Position numbers and translations under genes: made by a program. The notes below the pieces were generated by a model, which saw only the letters and a program-made list of their open reading frames with translations, was not told the origin of the DNA and did no database searches. From the NCBI GenBank assembly GCA_002633025.1, contig NMRB01000606.1, positions 219,544-283,543 of the forward strand: a stretch of 64,000 bases of DNA, given 5' to 3'. This DNA is from Notospermus geniculatus. Its lineage: Eukaryota; Nemertea; Pilidiophora; Heteronemertea; Lineidae. Positions 29,630 through 39,720 of this stretch are shown here, piece by piece; positions within the stretch are counted from its first letter, which is position 1; every line of letters begins with the position of its first letter.

Positions 29630-30616
29630 ATGGATTTGTTGAATTCTATTGTGAGATGGCTCACAAATATGAGAAATTCCTTCGACGAGGCACATTTGCA
29701 AACTCTCGCCGATTCGTATGAATGGTTCAATCCATACAACACCACGAAAGACGGTGACGCGAATGATGAAAGTAACGAAGAGGAGGAGTACCCTTCATTG
29801 GGTGATTTGAGGTCGATTTTACTGACAGACCCTATGCGGGAAAAAGTGATTCGCATACAGGCCATGGATTTGGCAAAGTCCCAGATCTACTTGACCAATG
29901 TGTACAAAGTTCTGCGAGAGATGAAAAAAAATCACAGAGAAGCTGTCGAGTACGTAAAATTACTGGCGACTAAGAAGTTAGAATCTGAGAAGGACTACTA
30001 TCGACTGATAGAGTGTTGGCAAAATTATACAACAGTCGAGAACTTACACCGTGCCGCATCTGCGAATAGCGATGAAAACAAGGAAGCGGGGGCAACAGTG
30101 GACGAACAATTTAGCGCTAGAGGTAAAGAACTGTGGTTTGAAGAGTTTAACTTTGTCCTGAGCAAATTGCTACCCATATCGAATAATCTCCAACACACCA
30201 GTCATAAAATAGGCCAACTTGTATATGATAGAAAGAAAAAATTGGCCATTACCCAAGTGTGCCAGGCGGGTAAACAACACATGACGAAAATTGACATAGA
30301 TGCCGCATTAACGATGGACGACGTAGCAGTAGCAGTACCCGCTGCAACAGCAGTATCAGAGACAGAATCTTATGCGGATCAGTCTGAAATTGACAGACAA
30401 GAACTTAGAAGTTCTTACATGTTCGATATTGGCTATAGGAAAAAAGTATGTTTGCCAAGTGTGCCAAACACTAGCATATGTTCGAGTGGTTCAAGTGTGT
30501 CCGACAAACCAACAAATCCAACAACCAAAGGTGTTCATAAAAGTGACAAGAGTCGATTGAAGAGATCAAAGGGGCACGCCTCGCCACTGGTGACACAATT
30601 GGGTAATGTCCAATAA
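29630..30616 (+). CDS. Viral protein of 328 residues, helical, unrecognised
   Basis: The start at 29630 (MDLLNSIVRW) leaves a 25 bp gap to the divergent gene; an earlier in-frame start at 29573 would overlap it. Residues 1-200 are strongly helical with an acidic loop (DANDESNEEEEY). Residues ~225-328 are Ser/Thr-rich and end in a basic tail (DKSRLKRSKGH). The 3' end overlaps the next gene by 11 bp, so the two are probably transcribed together or from nested promoters. No family recognised. Confidence 0.65.
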   Translation: MDLLNSIVRWLTNMRNSFDEAHLQTLADSYEWFNPYNTTKDGDANDESNEEEEYPSLGDLRSILLTDPMREKVIRIQAMDLAKSQIYLTNVYKVLREMKKNHREAVEYVKLLATKKLESEKDYYRLIECWQNYTTVENLHRAASANSDENKEAGATVDEQFSARGKELWFEEFNFVLSKLLPISNNLQHTSHKIGQLVYDRKKKLAITQVCQAGKQHMTKIDIDAALTMDDVAVAVPAATAVSETESYADQSEIDRQELRSSYMFDIGYRKKVCLPSVPNTSICSSGSSVSDKPTNPTTKGVHKSDKSRLKRSKGHASPLVTQLGNVQ

Positions 30617-32627
30617 TCGAAGCAACATGAATATGTTTTTGTACAACGTGGAAAGTGATTTGACAATTTCGAAGTATGACGTGTTTAGCGGTTGTGTGAC
30701 AGAGAAATATGGAGAAGAGTTCGAATTTCAACCGGCGAATGAAGGCGGGAAGGGTGTAAAATCAAAAATGAAGAAAAAAATAGCAAACTTGTCGAATTAT
30801 GTCTTCAAATTGAACGCGGATGTGCACAGACAACAACAGAACAATGACCTCGAAGGTGTAAGAATGGAAATACACAGATTGAACTTTGATTTGTACAGTT
30901 TTGACTCTCACGAAATTTCTACGGCTGAAATAGCAAAGTTATACCAAAAACCCGGCGTGTTGGTGCTCGTGAGGCTGAGATCGACCAGACAGTTTAAGTC
31001 TTTTGCGAAAAAAATGAAGTGGAAGCACATGAGCAAATGTTTTCACTTTGACGCTTTCACCAGCGAATTGTCTACGATCGAAAGCCGCAACTTCCTGTTC
31101 ACTGTGATCAAAGGAAGCGAAGAAATACTCAAAAATGGTCCACACGTGTTCTTCGATTCAAATCCATTGGACTGGTGGAGACATTGTCGCAACACAAACA
31201 TGTTGTGTTGGATAAACACGCTAGAGACGAAACACTTGTCTCTGACTTACAAAAAATTGCCCGAAAAAGAAGCAGAATTCATAAAACACGTTCAGGATAT
31301 ATATTACAACAGTGTACAGGCGGCTGTAGGCGGCGGTGGTGCTGAGGCTAGCGGCAAAAATGACTCCGGCGAAGAACTGGAAAATGAAATAGACAGTATC
31401 ATGTTGGGGCCGATGAAAAAGAAGAGAAAACTTTCTGAATCTGCGATAGCCGGTGGCAACGGGGAACACTGGCATAGAAACATAATGAGAAACACGAACA
31501 TGTCGAAAATTCAATTCGATACAAGAAAAGCTAAAAAGAATAGAAAAAGCCTACAGTGTTACAGAGTGAAGAAATTCCCGTGGATGATGTTCCCATTTTC
31601 GTTAAACAGGGTAGAAAAAGTGTGGGTGAATTCTTGGATGCGACACGATGTGGTCGTGAGGGAGGTGATCAAATTCCTGGTGTCAAAAATTAGATGCATT
31701 GACGGTGAGAAGATTATAGAGGAGGAAGATGACCTGGTACTGATCGATGGGAAGAGGGCAGTGTTTATGTTGGAGCGAAAAACCAACAGGGCACTTAACA
31801 ACGCAGAGAAGAAAAAATCAAACTTGGAATTCGTGTTTCAGATAAACGGCAGTGAAAGGATGGTATGGTTCACTTGCATGGGTGTGACTAGAATATTTTC
31901 GTTGGAGGGTGACTGCATTGTGCCCGAAGCATACCAGTACGCACCAATGTTCAGTAGCCACGAACTGACGTGTTTTCCACCAAAAGCCATCGAATTCATC
32001 AACTCACTGTTCGATCCAGCGACGTATACAGAATTTATGCAGGACATTCTGCGCATTTTGCAAATATCAAAGCAAGCGTCACAGAAAAAGAAATTGGAGA
32101 TTATCGCAAAATTTGCAAAGATCTTATTCAACGGCGCAGCTTATGAAGGTGTGGAAGATGTGTTGGTAAAAAGCCTGAAAGATTTGGCTGTTGGCAATGA
32201 GACTGCGACTGAGAATGAAATTAACATTGACAAGGAGGACCCCCACCACTGCGGAGACGACCAGTTTGAATCTATCCTGCCCCTGGTGGACAGTGCCACT
32301 CTGCGAATCGCGTGCATGGTGGAGAAGGAATCTTCGCAAAGTATCCTTGAAAAAAACGAAATGAAATACAGCACGAAAAACATGAAGAAGACCAAACACG
32401 GCCTAAACGAAGCAAAATCGAGCAGTGATAATTTTGTGAATGCCAAAGTCAGTACGGCACCCACGCACAAAAATTACTGTTTGCTAAGAGCAGACACTGC
32501 GTTTGTTCTGTACCTCTGCGAATCGTCTGCAGACATAAACAATGCGTTTTTGATGCGTCTGGTCGACATACTCTTCGGTAACGGCGGTTTCATCGATAAT
32601 TCTCTAAAGTGTGAAGAGGACGATTAA
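30606..32627 (+). CDS. Viral protein of 673 residues, unrecognised
   Basis: The frame is intact and begins 11 bp inside the preceding gene. The first ~230 residues are mixed alpha/beta with several aromatic pairs (DWWRHC). A Gly/Ala tract (~240) and the basic KKKRK motif (~273-277) suggest a linker and nuclear import. Residues ~300-520 form a second folded block (FPWMMFPFSLN, VWVNSWMRHD), followed by helical segments. The acidic end (CEEDD) lies 15 bp before the next start. Its place in a plus-strand cluster (29630, 30606, 32643) suggests joint expression. Function not inferred. Confidence 0.65.
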   Translation: MSNNRSNMNMFLYNVESDLTISKYDVFSGCVTEKYGEEFEFQPANEGGKGVKSKMKKKIANLSNYVFKLNADVHRQQQNNDLEGVRMEIHRLNFDLYSFDSHEISTAEIAKLYQKPGVLVLVRLRSTRQFKSFAKKMKWKHMSKCFHFDAFTSELSTIESRNFLFTVIKGSEEILKNGPHVFFDSNPLDWWRHCRNTNMLCWINTLETKHLSLTYKKLPEKEAEFIKHVQDIYYNSVQAAVGGGGAEASGKNDSGEELENEIDSIMLGPMKKKRKLSESAIAGGNGEHWHRNIMRNTNMSKIQFDTRKAKKNRKSLQCYRVKKFPWMMFPFSLNRVEKVWVNSWMRHDVVVREVIKFLVSKIRCIDGEKIIEEEDDLVLIDGKRAVFMLERKTNRALNNAEKKKSNLEFVFQINGSERMVWFTCMGVTRIFSLEGDCIVPEAYQYAPMFSSHELTCFPPKAIEFINSLFDPATYTEFMQDILRILQISKQASQKKKLEIIAKFAKILFNGAAYEGVEDVLVKSLKDLAVGNETATENEINIDKEDPHHCGDDQFESILPLVDSATLRIACMVEKESSQSILEKNEMKYSTKNMKKTKHGLNEAKSSSDNFVNAKVSTAPTHKNYCLLRADTAFVLYLCESSADINNAFLMRLVDILFGNGGFIDNSLKCEEDD

Positions 32628-32642
32628 GAATCACGAGAAAAA

Positions 32643-34211
32643 ATGAATTCGCTGTTTACCGGTTCAGACATAGACGTGTTGATGCGATTTAAAGAATATC
32701 AAAAATCACAACTGACAGTTGGGTCGATGACCGGTTTGGAAGAGGATGTGGATGATAGGACTCTAATGAATTCAATGATGAAGGAGAGTGTTAGGTTTAC
32801 GAAAAACAAGGCAGCGACCGGTGCCAGCGGTGGGTGTGGTGTGGGCGGAATGGAAAGTGTGAATGCTGTAAAAGATTTACACTCGAAAATAGAAACCTTC
32901 ATGCAAACAAACGATCCTAGTGTGCTGATTAACTCTCAAAACCTTACCGGCTGTGCCCTTAGGCCCGGTAGCATAAAAGCGATAATCCAAGCAACGCACG
33001 AAATAGGTATATCTGATCAGGCAAGCAAATCTGGTAAAGCAGCAGCTTCAAGAGACACTTCGATAGAAGACGGTAGCAAGTGGTGTAAAAATACACTTGT
33101 GAATGCTCTGTGGGTAAATTCCACGGCAGCACCCACCCCCGATGTTATCTGCGATGTAATGGGTGTGTTTAACGACGATTTCTACATACCTCAGACGACA
33201 AAGTCTGCGGATGGTGGTAAGAGTGAAAGTGACAAGATTGCTGGTATCACGGACGAATCTTGTCACGAAAATGCCGTTAAAAATGACCAACTCCACGCTC
33301 TGATTAACAAAATTCGAACCAATCACGCCATGAACGAGAATGTGAAGTCAGTGACTTCGGATAGATTTGCCAAGTTCAGAGCCGATCAGATAGCAGCATA
33401 CTGCCCCAGAACGCCAAACACTGAGAAAATGTTCTCAGAGACTAGCCTGTGTCTATTGCAGCCGTTTATAATAGAGAACATGTTTGCCGAATATATGGCT
33501 AGGACAGATGTGACAGTGATCGACATGGATGGGGTCCTGGCCGAAGAACAGCAGCAAAAGTGTGTCAGAAACGTCGAATTTCGCATGAGTGCAAAACCCA
33601 TAAGTCTAGAAAGCTACCAGTGCGTGATCATGAGACACGTGCATCAACTGTGTTTTCCTAAGAGGTTCATGTTGAACGGAACCGATTCTTCGCCAATGTT
33701 CGATGTCGTTTTTAATCCCATTCTAGGATTAAATCTGTCAACCATCAAGTACCTGTCGTCGATGAATGCAATGAAAAATTTCGAAGGTATAACCGGTTCG
33801 GATGACAGTCTGCGGATTATTCGAGAAATCGAAGAGAAAAACAGCAAGGGTGATCCAAAACCCACTAATTTGGTGACTGGTGAAAATAACAGCGAGAAAG
33901 AAAGGGCATATAAACTGAGGTTATTATTTTCTAAGATGACAATGTTTGTGTGTTGGTTGACATTGTTCAATGTTTTGCAACCGTGTGGTGAATGTCGAAC
34001 GTGGGCTATTGGATACGCAGATCGATTCGATCCCGCAAACGAGGAACAAGTGAAGTCCGACTGGAATGGTCCTGGAAAAGACTGTATAAAAATGAACAGG
34101 AACACAATATATTTGATGAATAATAAATTTATTGCATGCAATGGTAGCAGAAAGCTTTATATGTGTAAAAATTACAAGGTACTTGTCACAAAACTGTCCG
34201 AATCGAAATAA
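32643..34211 (+). CDS. Viral protein of 522 residues, unrecognised
   Basis: This is the last gene of the three-gene plus-strand cluster. The frame is intact; the start follows the upstream stop by 15 bp. The N-terminal ~170 residues are Ser/Gly-rich with a glycine and cysteine turn (GASGGCGVGG). The rest is mixed alpha/beta, and the C-terminus is Cys-containing (CGECRTWAIGY). A VIDMDGVL segment at ~292 looks like the first motif of HAD hydrolases, but no further HAD motif is seen. The stop is followed by AATAAA (34206-34211, overlapping) and the palindromic intergenic module. Confidence 0.65.
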   Translation: MNSLFTGSDIDVLMRFKEYQKSQLTVGSMTGLEEDVDDRTLMNSMMKESVRFTKNKAATGASGGCGVGGMESVNAVKDLHSKIETFMQTNDPSVLINSQNLTGCALRPGSIKAIIQATHEIGISDQASKSGKAAASRDTSIEDGSKWCKNTLVNALWVNSTAAPTPDVICDVMGVFNDDFYIPQTTKSADGGKSESDKIAGITDESCHENAVKNDQLHALINKIRTNHAMNENVKSVTSDRFAKFRADQIAAYCPRTPNTEKMFSETSLCLLQPFIIENMFAEYMARTDVTVIDMDGVLAEEQQQKCVRNVEFRMSAKPISLESYQCVIMRHVHQLCFPKRFMLNGTDSSPMFDVVFNPILGLNLSTIKYLSSMNAMKNFEGITGSDDSLRIIREIEEKNSKGDPKPTNLVTGENNSEKERAYKLRLLFSKMTMFVCWLTLFNVLQPCGECRTWAIGYADRFDPANEEQVKSDWNGPGKDCIKMNRNTIYLMNNKFIACNGSRKLYMCKNYKVLVTKLSESK

Positions 34212-34381
34212 AATTGATATTTTTGAAATCGAACAACTTGATTTTTTCGTTTTTCGAAAAATTTTCTAAGTCCATTTGTACACGATTCATAACTTCCGGG
34301 TACAGGAATATGTTTTTTTTTTTTTGAAATGGAAGTTAAGAATTGATGATAACTATTACATGTATATTGAAATTTTGAAAT
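34212..34381. promoter_or_regulatory. Convergent intergenic element with ETS-type motifs
   Basis: Between two converging genes lies the module AAATTTTCTAAGTCCATTTG, then TACACGATTCATAACTTCCG (34256-34298), then a T run and the inverse motif GGAAGTTA (~34335). It is nearly identical to the modules at 2226 and 22181. Confidence 0.65.
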
Positions 34382-37354
34382 TTAGTCTTCGTCATCGTCC
34401 ATCATCACGCTGTCTTTGTATTTTACACCGTCAGTTTTTGTCCCGCGAGCACCGCCACGTTTCTTAGAGCTTCGTTTTTTTTCCTTTTCTTTGCTTTTCA
34501 ATGAATATTCTCTTTTAACTTCTTCACCCGAGACTGCTGCTGTTGCAGATTCTTCTGCTTCTGCCTTTTCCTCTGCAGCGGTTTCTTCGGCGGTGGCACC
34601 ACTACTAGTGTCTCGTGGAGGTGGCTGTGGTTGGAATTCTTCTTCTTCCACATCCTCTTCCTGTGTGGTGGGTGATGCCGGTGAAGACGGTTCTGTCTGT
34701 TCTGTTGCTGTTTCTGTTGCTTTTGGCGCACTCGCGTAAGGCAAGCTCTCCTCGATGACTTCAAAACTTGGAGTACTCGCAGACGATCTTGCCGCCAATT
34801 GTTTTCTCTCCATTTCTTTAATGAACTCTTCTTCGCGTTTTTTGCGAATCAGTTCCCTCTCGCGCATTTCGGCATCGTGTTTTTTGTCCAAATATTCGTA
34901 AATGAATTTCTCATACTCTTCGCGAGTGGCAAAGAAAACATCGTCGAGTTCGCGTTGGAATCTGTGACCCATGCCGTTAACGGAATTCTCCGTGTCCTTG
35001 GTTTGATTGGATATGTTTCTGTATAACGAATCAAAGGACTCTTCGATGTCTTTATTTTCATTATTGTGTTCCACATACAGAGAGTGTAATTCTGAGCGTA
35101 TCTTCCTGGCCTCTTCATACCTGCCATTAGCCTCGTAGTTGGCCAGTTTGCTTTCGAGTTGGGCATTTTTGCGAATATAGGTGGAAATTTCGTTTGCGTT
35201 TCTGAGAATAAGCTTTTTCATTTTGTCCAGCAAGTCTAATATATCTTTCCTATCGTTTGTTACAATGACATCGTGTTTGTCTCTGAGTTCTTCTTGCACT
35301 TTAATTACTCTCCTTTGTAATTCGTCGCGAATTTTGTCTAATGTTTCCACGGCCGTCTCGTCTTCCGCAGCAACCTCATTCAGCGTCCTATCCGCCATAT
35401 TTTTCATCACTCTTCGCAGAACGTCGTTATTGTCGGCCATGAACGTTTTCAATCTGGCATTTGCCATTTCTACCATAGAATTGAAATCACTGATTAAATC
35501 CTGTAGGATTTCGTTTTTTTGTTTCAATACCTGTCGCCCTTCATTTCCCAAGCGATCCTTCGTCATTATGGCGCTAGCAGGCATAAAATCAGAAGTTGTT
35601 ATCGTGCCATACTGCTTATTGGTCAAGGGGTTTTCTTTGACTGGTGCGCTTGGCTTTTTTGAGCCAGTCGATGGTGTGGTGGGTGTGGTTATGGTAGTGA
35701 ATTTATCGCCGAGTCCCAAAACTAATGAAGTCGATCGACCAGTGCCGTATCCATAACCACCAGCACCCCCACTACTGCCACCATAACCGCCGTAGCCATA
35801 ACTGCTGCTGCCACCACCAAACCCAAAACGGCTGCTGCCAAAATCGCCAGGACCACCAAATGCACCACTTGAATACAAGGGCACACTGCTTCCAATACCG
35901 CCCATACCCATTGAAGGTGGTAGTGGTGGTGGTGGTGGTGGAAAACGTGGAGGTGGTCCAGAACGGCTAGAAGGCATAGACGGAGATGGCCGATATCCGC
36001 TGACACCGATTCCAGTGAATCTGCGCTTGCTGCGGCTGCCACTGGTGGCTGGAAATCCGGAACTGGTCTTCTTTTTCTTTTTCCTTTTACCGATTAGTGC
36101 CGTGGTACCGCTGTCATCGGAGTCGCAGCTATCATCACTATCACCGTAGCCGGGTTTACTGCCAGAACGAAGTAATTTAGCCGGGTCCAGGATAACGCTT
36201 CCACCAACGTCTGTGGCGGCAGAAGGTATGTAGTATGTTCGAGGTGGCGACCATTTGTCGGCTGGGTTAAACATAAACGGCTTGAATTCATAGATGTCTC
36301 TGCCGCTACATTTGTACTTGGGTAGAGTGCTGCTGGTGATCAACTTATCAGCTTTGCCTATCTTAAAACAGGCAATATCTCTAGCTTGTCTCGTGTGCAC
36401 GTGTCGCGGCCCGGCATAGATGCATTTATTCTTTACCATGTTGTAGAGATATTCTTCTCTCTGTTTCACATCTACCAGCCAGAAGGTGATGCAGTAGGAG
36501 CAGTCAATGACATCTTGCGATTCCTTGCTGACATAGCGAATCTTACAACTGTCTTGGCAGTTGATCTTGTCACTTCTAATTCTAGAAGTGAGGCGCCCCA
36601 TGCCGCATTTCGATATGCTCACGTTCGGCGGACACGCAGATTCTGGATAGGGAGCCAAGACGGCATAGAGGTCACAGTCACTTCTCTTGAGTTGTTCGAT
36701 GTTGAAAAGGCGGTCGGCTGGCACACGAAAGCCGTCTTCGAACACTCCTCGAAAAACAGCCATCGTGGTCATCGTGTTGTTGATGGGTATGGTTAGCTCT
36801 TCGTTTCTGTCAAACGACACGAGAGCAACAGGTCTTAGAATTTTGGTGAATTTTCTCACCCCGCTTTGCAACATGAAATTTTCATCTATGTCGAGATATT
36901 CTTCGCAATCGTGGATGAGGGAGGTGAAGAGATAGTCGAGCATGGGCGACGTGGTAGAGAGTTTCGACCCGGTGTTCTTTAGCTCCATGAGTGCTTTGTC
37001 GCACGTTTCAAAGAGCACGTTTGTAAAATCTGCGTAATAGGGGCTGACTTTACCGTCCATAAATTTCAACAGCGCCGTTTTTGACATGTCTATGTCGTTT
37101 TTACTCAGAGGGCAAAGCGTGAACAACAGATTGCATGTTTCCAGAATATCGTACATGTTATCTGGAAAATTCTTGCTGTTCTTACCGCCGCCCAGTCTTT
37201 CTTTATCGACGATATATTTTTCGCCGAGGGTAATGAGAGACTTGCATATCACCTGTCTTTTGGGCGTGTGATCGTAGTTCCTCCTGCTGGAGGGGAAACT
37301 GCTGATGTTGCCATCGCCGACAAAGGGGTCTATGCCCCTGACCAGTCTCTCCAT
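34382..37354 (-). CDS. 990-residue modular protein, coiled coil and G/P-rich linker
   Basis: The frame is intact. Residues ~1-370 form a folded domain with scattered Cys (CGMGRL, CQDSC, CSYC). Next come an acidic patch, the basic KRKKKKK (~410) and a long Gly/Ser/Tyr/Pro-rich linker (~430-545, with a nine-Pro run region FPPPPPPLPP). A coiled coil (~600-830) is rich in Arg, Glu and Asn. The end has an acidic Pro/Glu tract and a very basic C-terminus (KEKEKKRSSKKRGG) before DDDED. A folded head, flexible linker and long coil suit a tegument or scaffold protein; this is inference. No protease triad or other enzyme signature is visible. The neighbour at 37449 diverges, with 94 bp between starts. 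Confidence 0.65.
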   Translation of the reverse strand: MERLVRGIDPFVGDGNISSFPSSRRNYDHTPKRQVICKSLITLGEKYIVDKERLGGGKNSKNFPDNMYDILETCNLLFTLCPLSKNDIDMSKTALLKFMDGKVSPYYADFTNVLFETCDKALMELKNTGSKLSTTSPMLDYLFTSLIHDCEEYLDIDENFMLQSGVRKFTKILRPVALVSFDRNEELTIPINNTMTTMAVFRGVFEDGFRVPADRLFNIEQLKRSDCDLYAVLAPYPESACPPNVSISKCGMGRLTSRIRSDKINCQDSCKIRYVSKESQDVIDCSYCITFWLVDVKQREEYLYNMVKNKCIYAGPRHVHTRQARDIACFKIGKADKLITSSTLPKYKCSGRDIYEFKPFMFNPADKWSPPRTYYIPSAATDVGGSVILDPAKLLRSGSKPGYGDSDDSCDSDDSGTTALIGKRKKKKKTSSGFPATSGSRSKRRFTGIGVSGYRPSPSMPSSRSGPPPRFPPPPPPLPPSMGMGGIGSSVPLYSSGAFGGPGDFGSSRFGFGGGSSSYGYGGYGGSSGGAGGYGYGTGRSTSLVLGLGDKFTTITTPTTPSTGSKKPSAPVKENPLTNKQYGTITTSDFMPASAIMTKDRLGNEGRQVLKQKNEILQDLISDFNSMVEMANARLKTFMADNNDVLRRVMKNMADRTLNEVAAEDETAVETLDKIRDELQRRVIKVQEELRDKHDVIVTNDRKDILDLLDKMKKLILRNANEISTYIRKNAQLESKLANYEANGRYEEARKIRSELHSLYVEHNNENKDIEESFDSLYRNISNQTKDTENSVNGMGHRFQRELDDVFFATREEYEKFIYEYLDKKHDAEMRERELIRKKREEEFIKEMERKQLAARSSASTPSFEVIEESLPYASAPKATETATEQTEPSSPASPTTQEEDVEEEEFQPQPPPRDTSSGATAEETAAEEKAEAEESATAAVSGEEVKREYSLKSKEKEKKRSSKKRGGARGTKTDGVKYKDSVMMDDDED

Positions 37355-37448
37355 GACGGTGTGTTGGTGTGCGTGGAAAAATTCGTATCAGAACAAATTT
37401 CAGAACCGCAGTGATGTAAATATATTGGCTGAATCAAGATTCAGAACA

Positions 37449-38642
37449 ATGGCCAAGGTAGCCTCAGGTCCTGTGGTTGCTAATAAGCTTTTATTGGTCC
37501 TGCACTTTATATTCGCATTGGTGCTGTTCTGTTACGTGCTTTTGTATTGGAACACGATATACCACACGGATTTATCCGATACAGAGACTTCCGCTTCAGC
37601 TTCCGCTCGACTGAACAACGCACTGAAACCAGCGTTCAAGTTGTGTTCGACATTATCCGGCTGTAATGAAAAAAAAGACACGAAGGCCGTTAGTGTAACT
37701 TCGAATCAGTCGCTTTACACGACCTGTTACGAAAAAATGTACGCAGATTGCAAAGGATCTGGGCGATGCTGTCGTGACTGCAAACTGATAGGCGTGAAGG
37801 GTCTGTCTGCTAAAATATTGGAGGGTGCGAAAGATCCTGATGTAAAAAAAATGCTGGAAAACAGCGACACTCACAAGCCGCCCGGGATAGAGATAAATGA
37901 CAAGTACAACGAGCCGATAAAACATCTGACAGTGGGGCTGTTGTCTATAGTGTGTGTTCACATACTGGGATTGATATCGAGCAACGTGAGAAGAAGTCAG
38001 GAGAAAAAGAACCGCGATAAATCGTGTAAGAAATCATTCTTCGACGTGGTAACGTGGATCGCGCTGTTTGTGGTTATTGCTGGGTGTTGCGTTCTTCTGA
38101 TATATTCCTTGACCTTTTTCTTATCAGCTCTGACCAAAGATGAGAAGATTCACTTCGAAGGAATCTTTTTTGAATGTCGAATTATATTCTATACCTACCT
38201 GTCGTTTATATGGGTGGTGATTTCCTATTTCCTCGATTTCATATCCAGCATTAATTTCGGGTATAAAATTGTAAGTAGGAGGAAGAAAAAAGAAATACAC
38301 GCGATGAAAAGCATCAACAGACTTTTATCGCCTGGTGGCAACGGCGGTGGTACAGATGGGGATGGCGATTATCGGTCTACAGGGGTCGAGAGGGAGACCA
38401 AGAAAATGATCGGCGAAGTGTTGGACATTATGGAATCGAATAAATCCGAAGAAAAGGCCAGGGGCAATGGAAAACTTGTGTCCGTGTCGGGAGGCCCACA
38501 ACCGTACGGGATGATACTGATGTTCAAGTTTCTGTCGCTATTGAACGGTATAACTTTGGGTTGGTGGATACTTGTAGCAGTGGACATGACATCGCTTAAC
38601 AGTGGCAGATGCCTCATTCCTCCTTGTGAAAAGCAACTATGA
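37449..38642 (+). CDS. Five-span viral membrane protein with Cys-rich loop
   Basis: I choose the ATG at 37449 (MAKVASGP), which is followed directly by a hydrophobic segment (residues 12-34) able to act as signal anchor. The loop 60-115 has about nine cysteines (CSTLSGC, CYEKMYADC, GRCCRDC) and an N-x-S site, as expected on the outside of a membrane. Further spans lie at ~159-176, 200-228, 245-265 and 359-378, with a Lys-rich cytoplasmic-type loop (RRKKKE) between the last two. Likely an envelope protein. It diverges from the 990-residue gene and converges with the broken gene at 38780-39620; AATAAA follows at 38665. Confidence 0.7.
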   Translation: MAKVASGPVVANKLLLVLHFIFALVLFCYVLLYWNTIYHTDLSDTETSASASARLNNALKPAFKLCSTLSGCNEKKDTKAVSVTSNQSLYTTCYEKMYADCKGSGRCCRDCKLIGVKGLSAKILEGAKDPDVKKMLENSDTHKPPGIEINDKYNEPIKHLTVGLLSIVCVHILGLISSNVRRSQEKKNRDKSCKKSFFDVVTWIALFVVIAGCCVLLIYSLTFFLSALTKDEKIHFEGIFFECRIIFYTYLSFIWVVISYFLDFISSINFGYKIVSRRKKKEIHAMKSINRLLSPGGNGGGTDGDGDYRSTGVERETKKMIGEVLDIMESNKSEEKARGNGKLVSVSGGPQPYGMILMFKFLSLLNGITLGWWILVAVDMTSLNSGRCLIPPCEKQL

Positions 38643-38779
38643 TGTGTGAAAAACGAAGAAACGAAATAAATTTAGTTATATATTGTACATAAATGCGTTC
38701 TATTCTGTTATAATTCGATAATACAAATAGTACATATACGTGTAGGCCTAATCATCTTAGAAAATTTTTCACAATTTTT

Positions 38780-39620
38780 TCAAAAAATTTTAAACAGTTT
38801 TTTTCGTGGAACTCTGCGCGAAAGTTCATATTCTCCTTCAATGTCACAACATGTTTCATCATTCGTGCTCACAATGTCCACATGAACATAGTTTTTTCGC
38901 CTTTTAACACGAGCTGGTGCATTTAAGATTTTTTTCAAAGTCGCAGTAGATATTGTAGTTTTGTCTGGAGTGATCAGTTGAAGGTCCGTCTCCATATCCA
39001 CGCTAGTGTCTATTTCTCTATCGGAATCACCAATAACCAATAACCTTCTTGGGCTTTTGTTGTTGGTACTGGTTCTTGCTCCTTTGCACCTGAAAAGCAA
39101 TTCTTTCCCTTTTGGGCTTGTTAGGATTGACGCCGAAACATTGGACAAACTCATTGTCCGAGTTGGGGTCGTTTTGAAGGACTGCGACATCGAGATCATT
39201 GCCTTTGTTGTCGACTCCTTTATTTTCGGCGGCAGTGACATTGTCGATACACCCTTTGACAGGGGTGATCTGCACAGTATTTCGCTCATCGATATCGTGG
39301 GAACCGGGGAATTCATTATTATGTACTGGTGGCGCAGATTGAGGAGATTGATCAACGTACGTAGAAGCCGCAGTAGTATGAGTATTAATAGCAGCACCGA
39401 ATATATCGTAGTGTTGTTGTACAGGTAGGTGAATCTGCTGCTGTGGCTGTGGCTGTGGCTGTGCCTGTGGAAAAGCGTACACGAAGGGCAAAGAATTGTT
39501 CAAGACTGAGTCCAAATTTGTCTGCGCAAGGTTATATATACCCAATTGCTGTTGTTGTTGTTGCTGAATTTGCTGGCACTGCTGCTGGTAGAGTTGCTGA
39601 TATATAGCTGTTGTTGGCAC
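38780..39620 (-). pseudogene. Viral Q/P-rich gene broken by a 7 bp duplication
   Basis: The minus-strand frame from 39620 (MPTTAIYQQLY, then a Gln-rich stretch and PQPQPQ repeats) runs to a TGA at 39027. Another frame, open from 39397 to 38780, continues with similar coding quality and a basic C-terminus (RRVPRKKLFKIF). At 39031-39044 the plus strand reads CAATAAC twice in tandem. One extra 7 bp unit accounts exactly for the change of frame, so the two frames are very likely one gene of about 280 codons shifted by a slippage duplication. It could be an inactivating mutation, an allele, or an assembly error. Function unknown; it follows a coiled-coil gene on the same strand. Confidence 0.7.
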
Positions 39621-39720
39621 TGTTCGAAATTGTTTTCCTATTAACTGTGAAACAATAACAGCGTCCTTTGCTTAAAACGATCCATACTTTCTACCGCTAC
39701 TCGCTTGGCGTATGTCCACT

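Noticed and set aside
33515-33545. VIDMDGVL in the 522-residue viral protein as a HAD phosphatase motif
   Set aside because: It lies in the middle of the protein and I see no matching HAD motifs II to IV; a chance match is more likely.
34382-37354. Capsid maturation protease with scaffold tail
   Set aside because: The layout of head plus Gly/Pro linker is suggestive, but I cannot find the His-Ser-His active site pattern.
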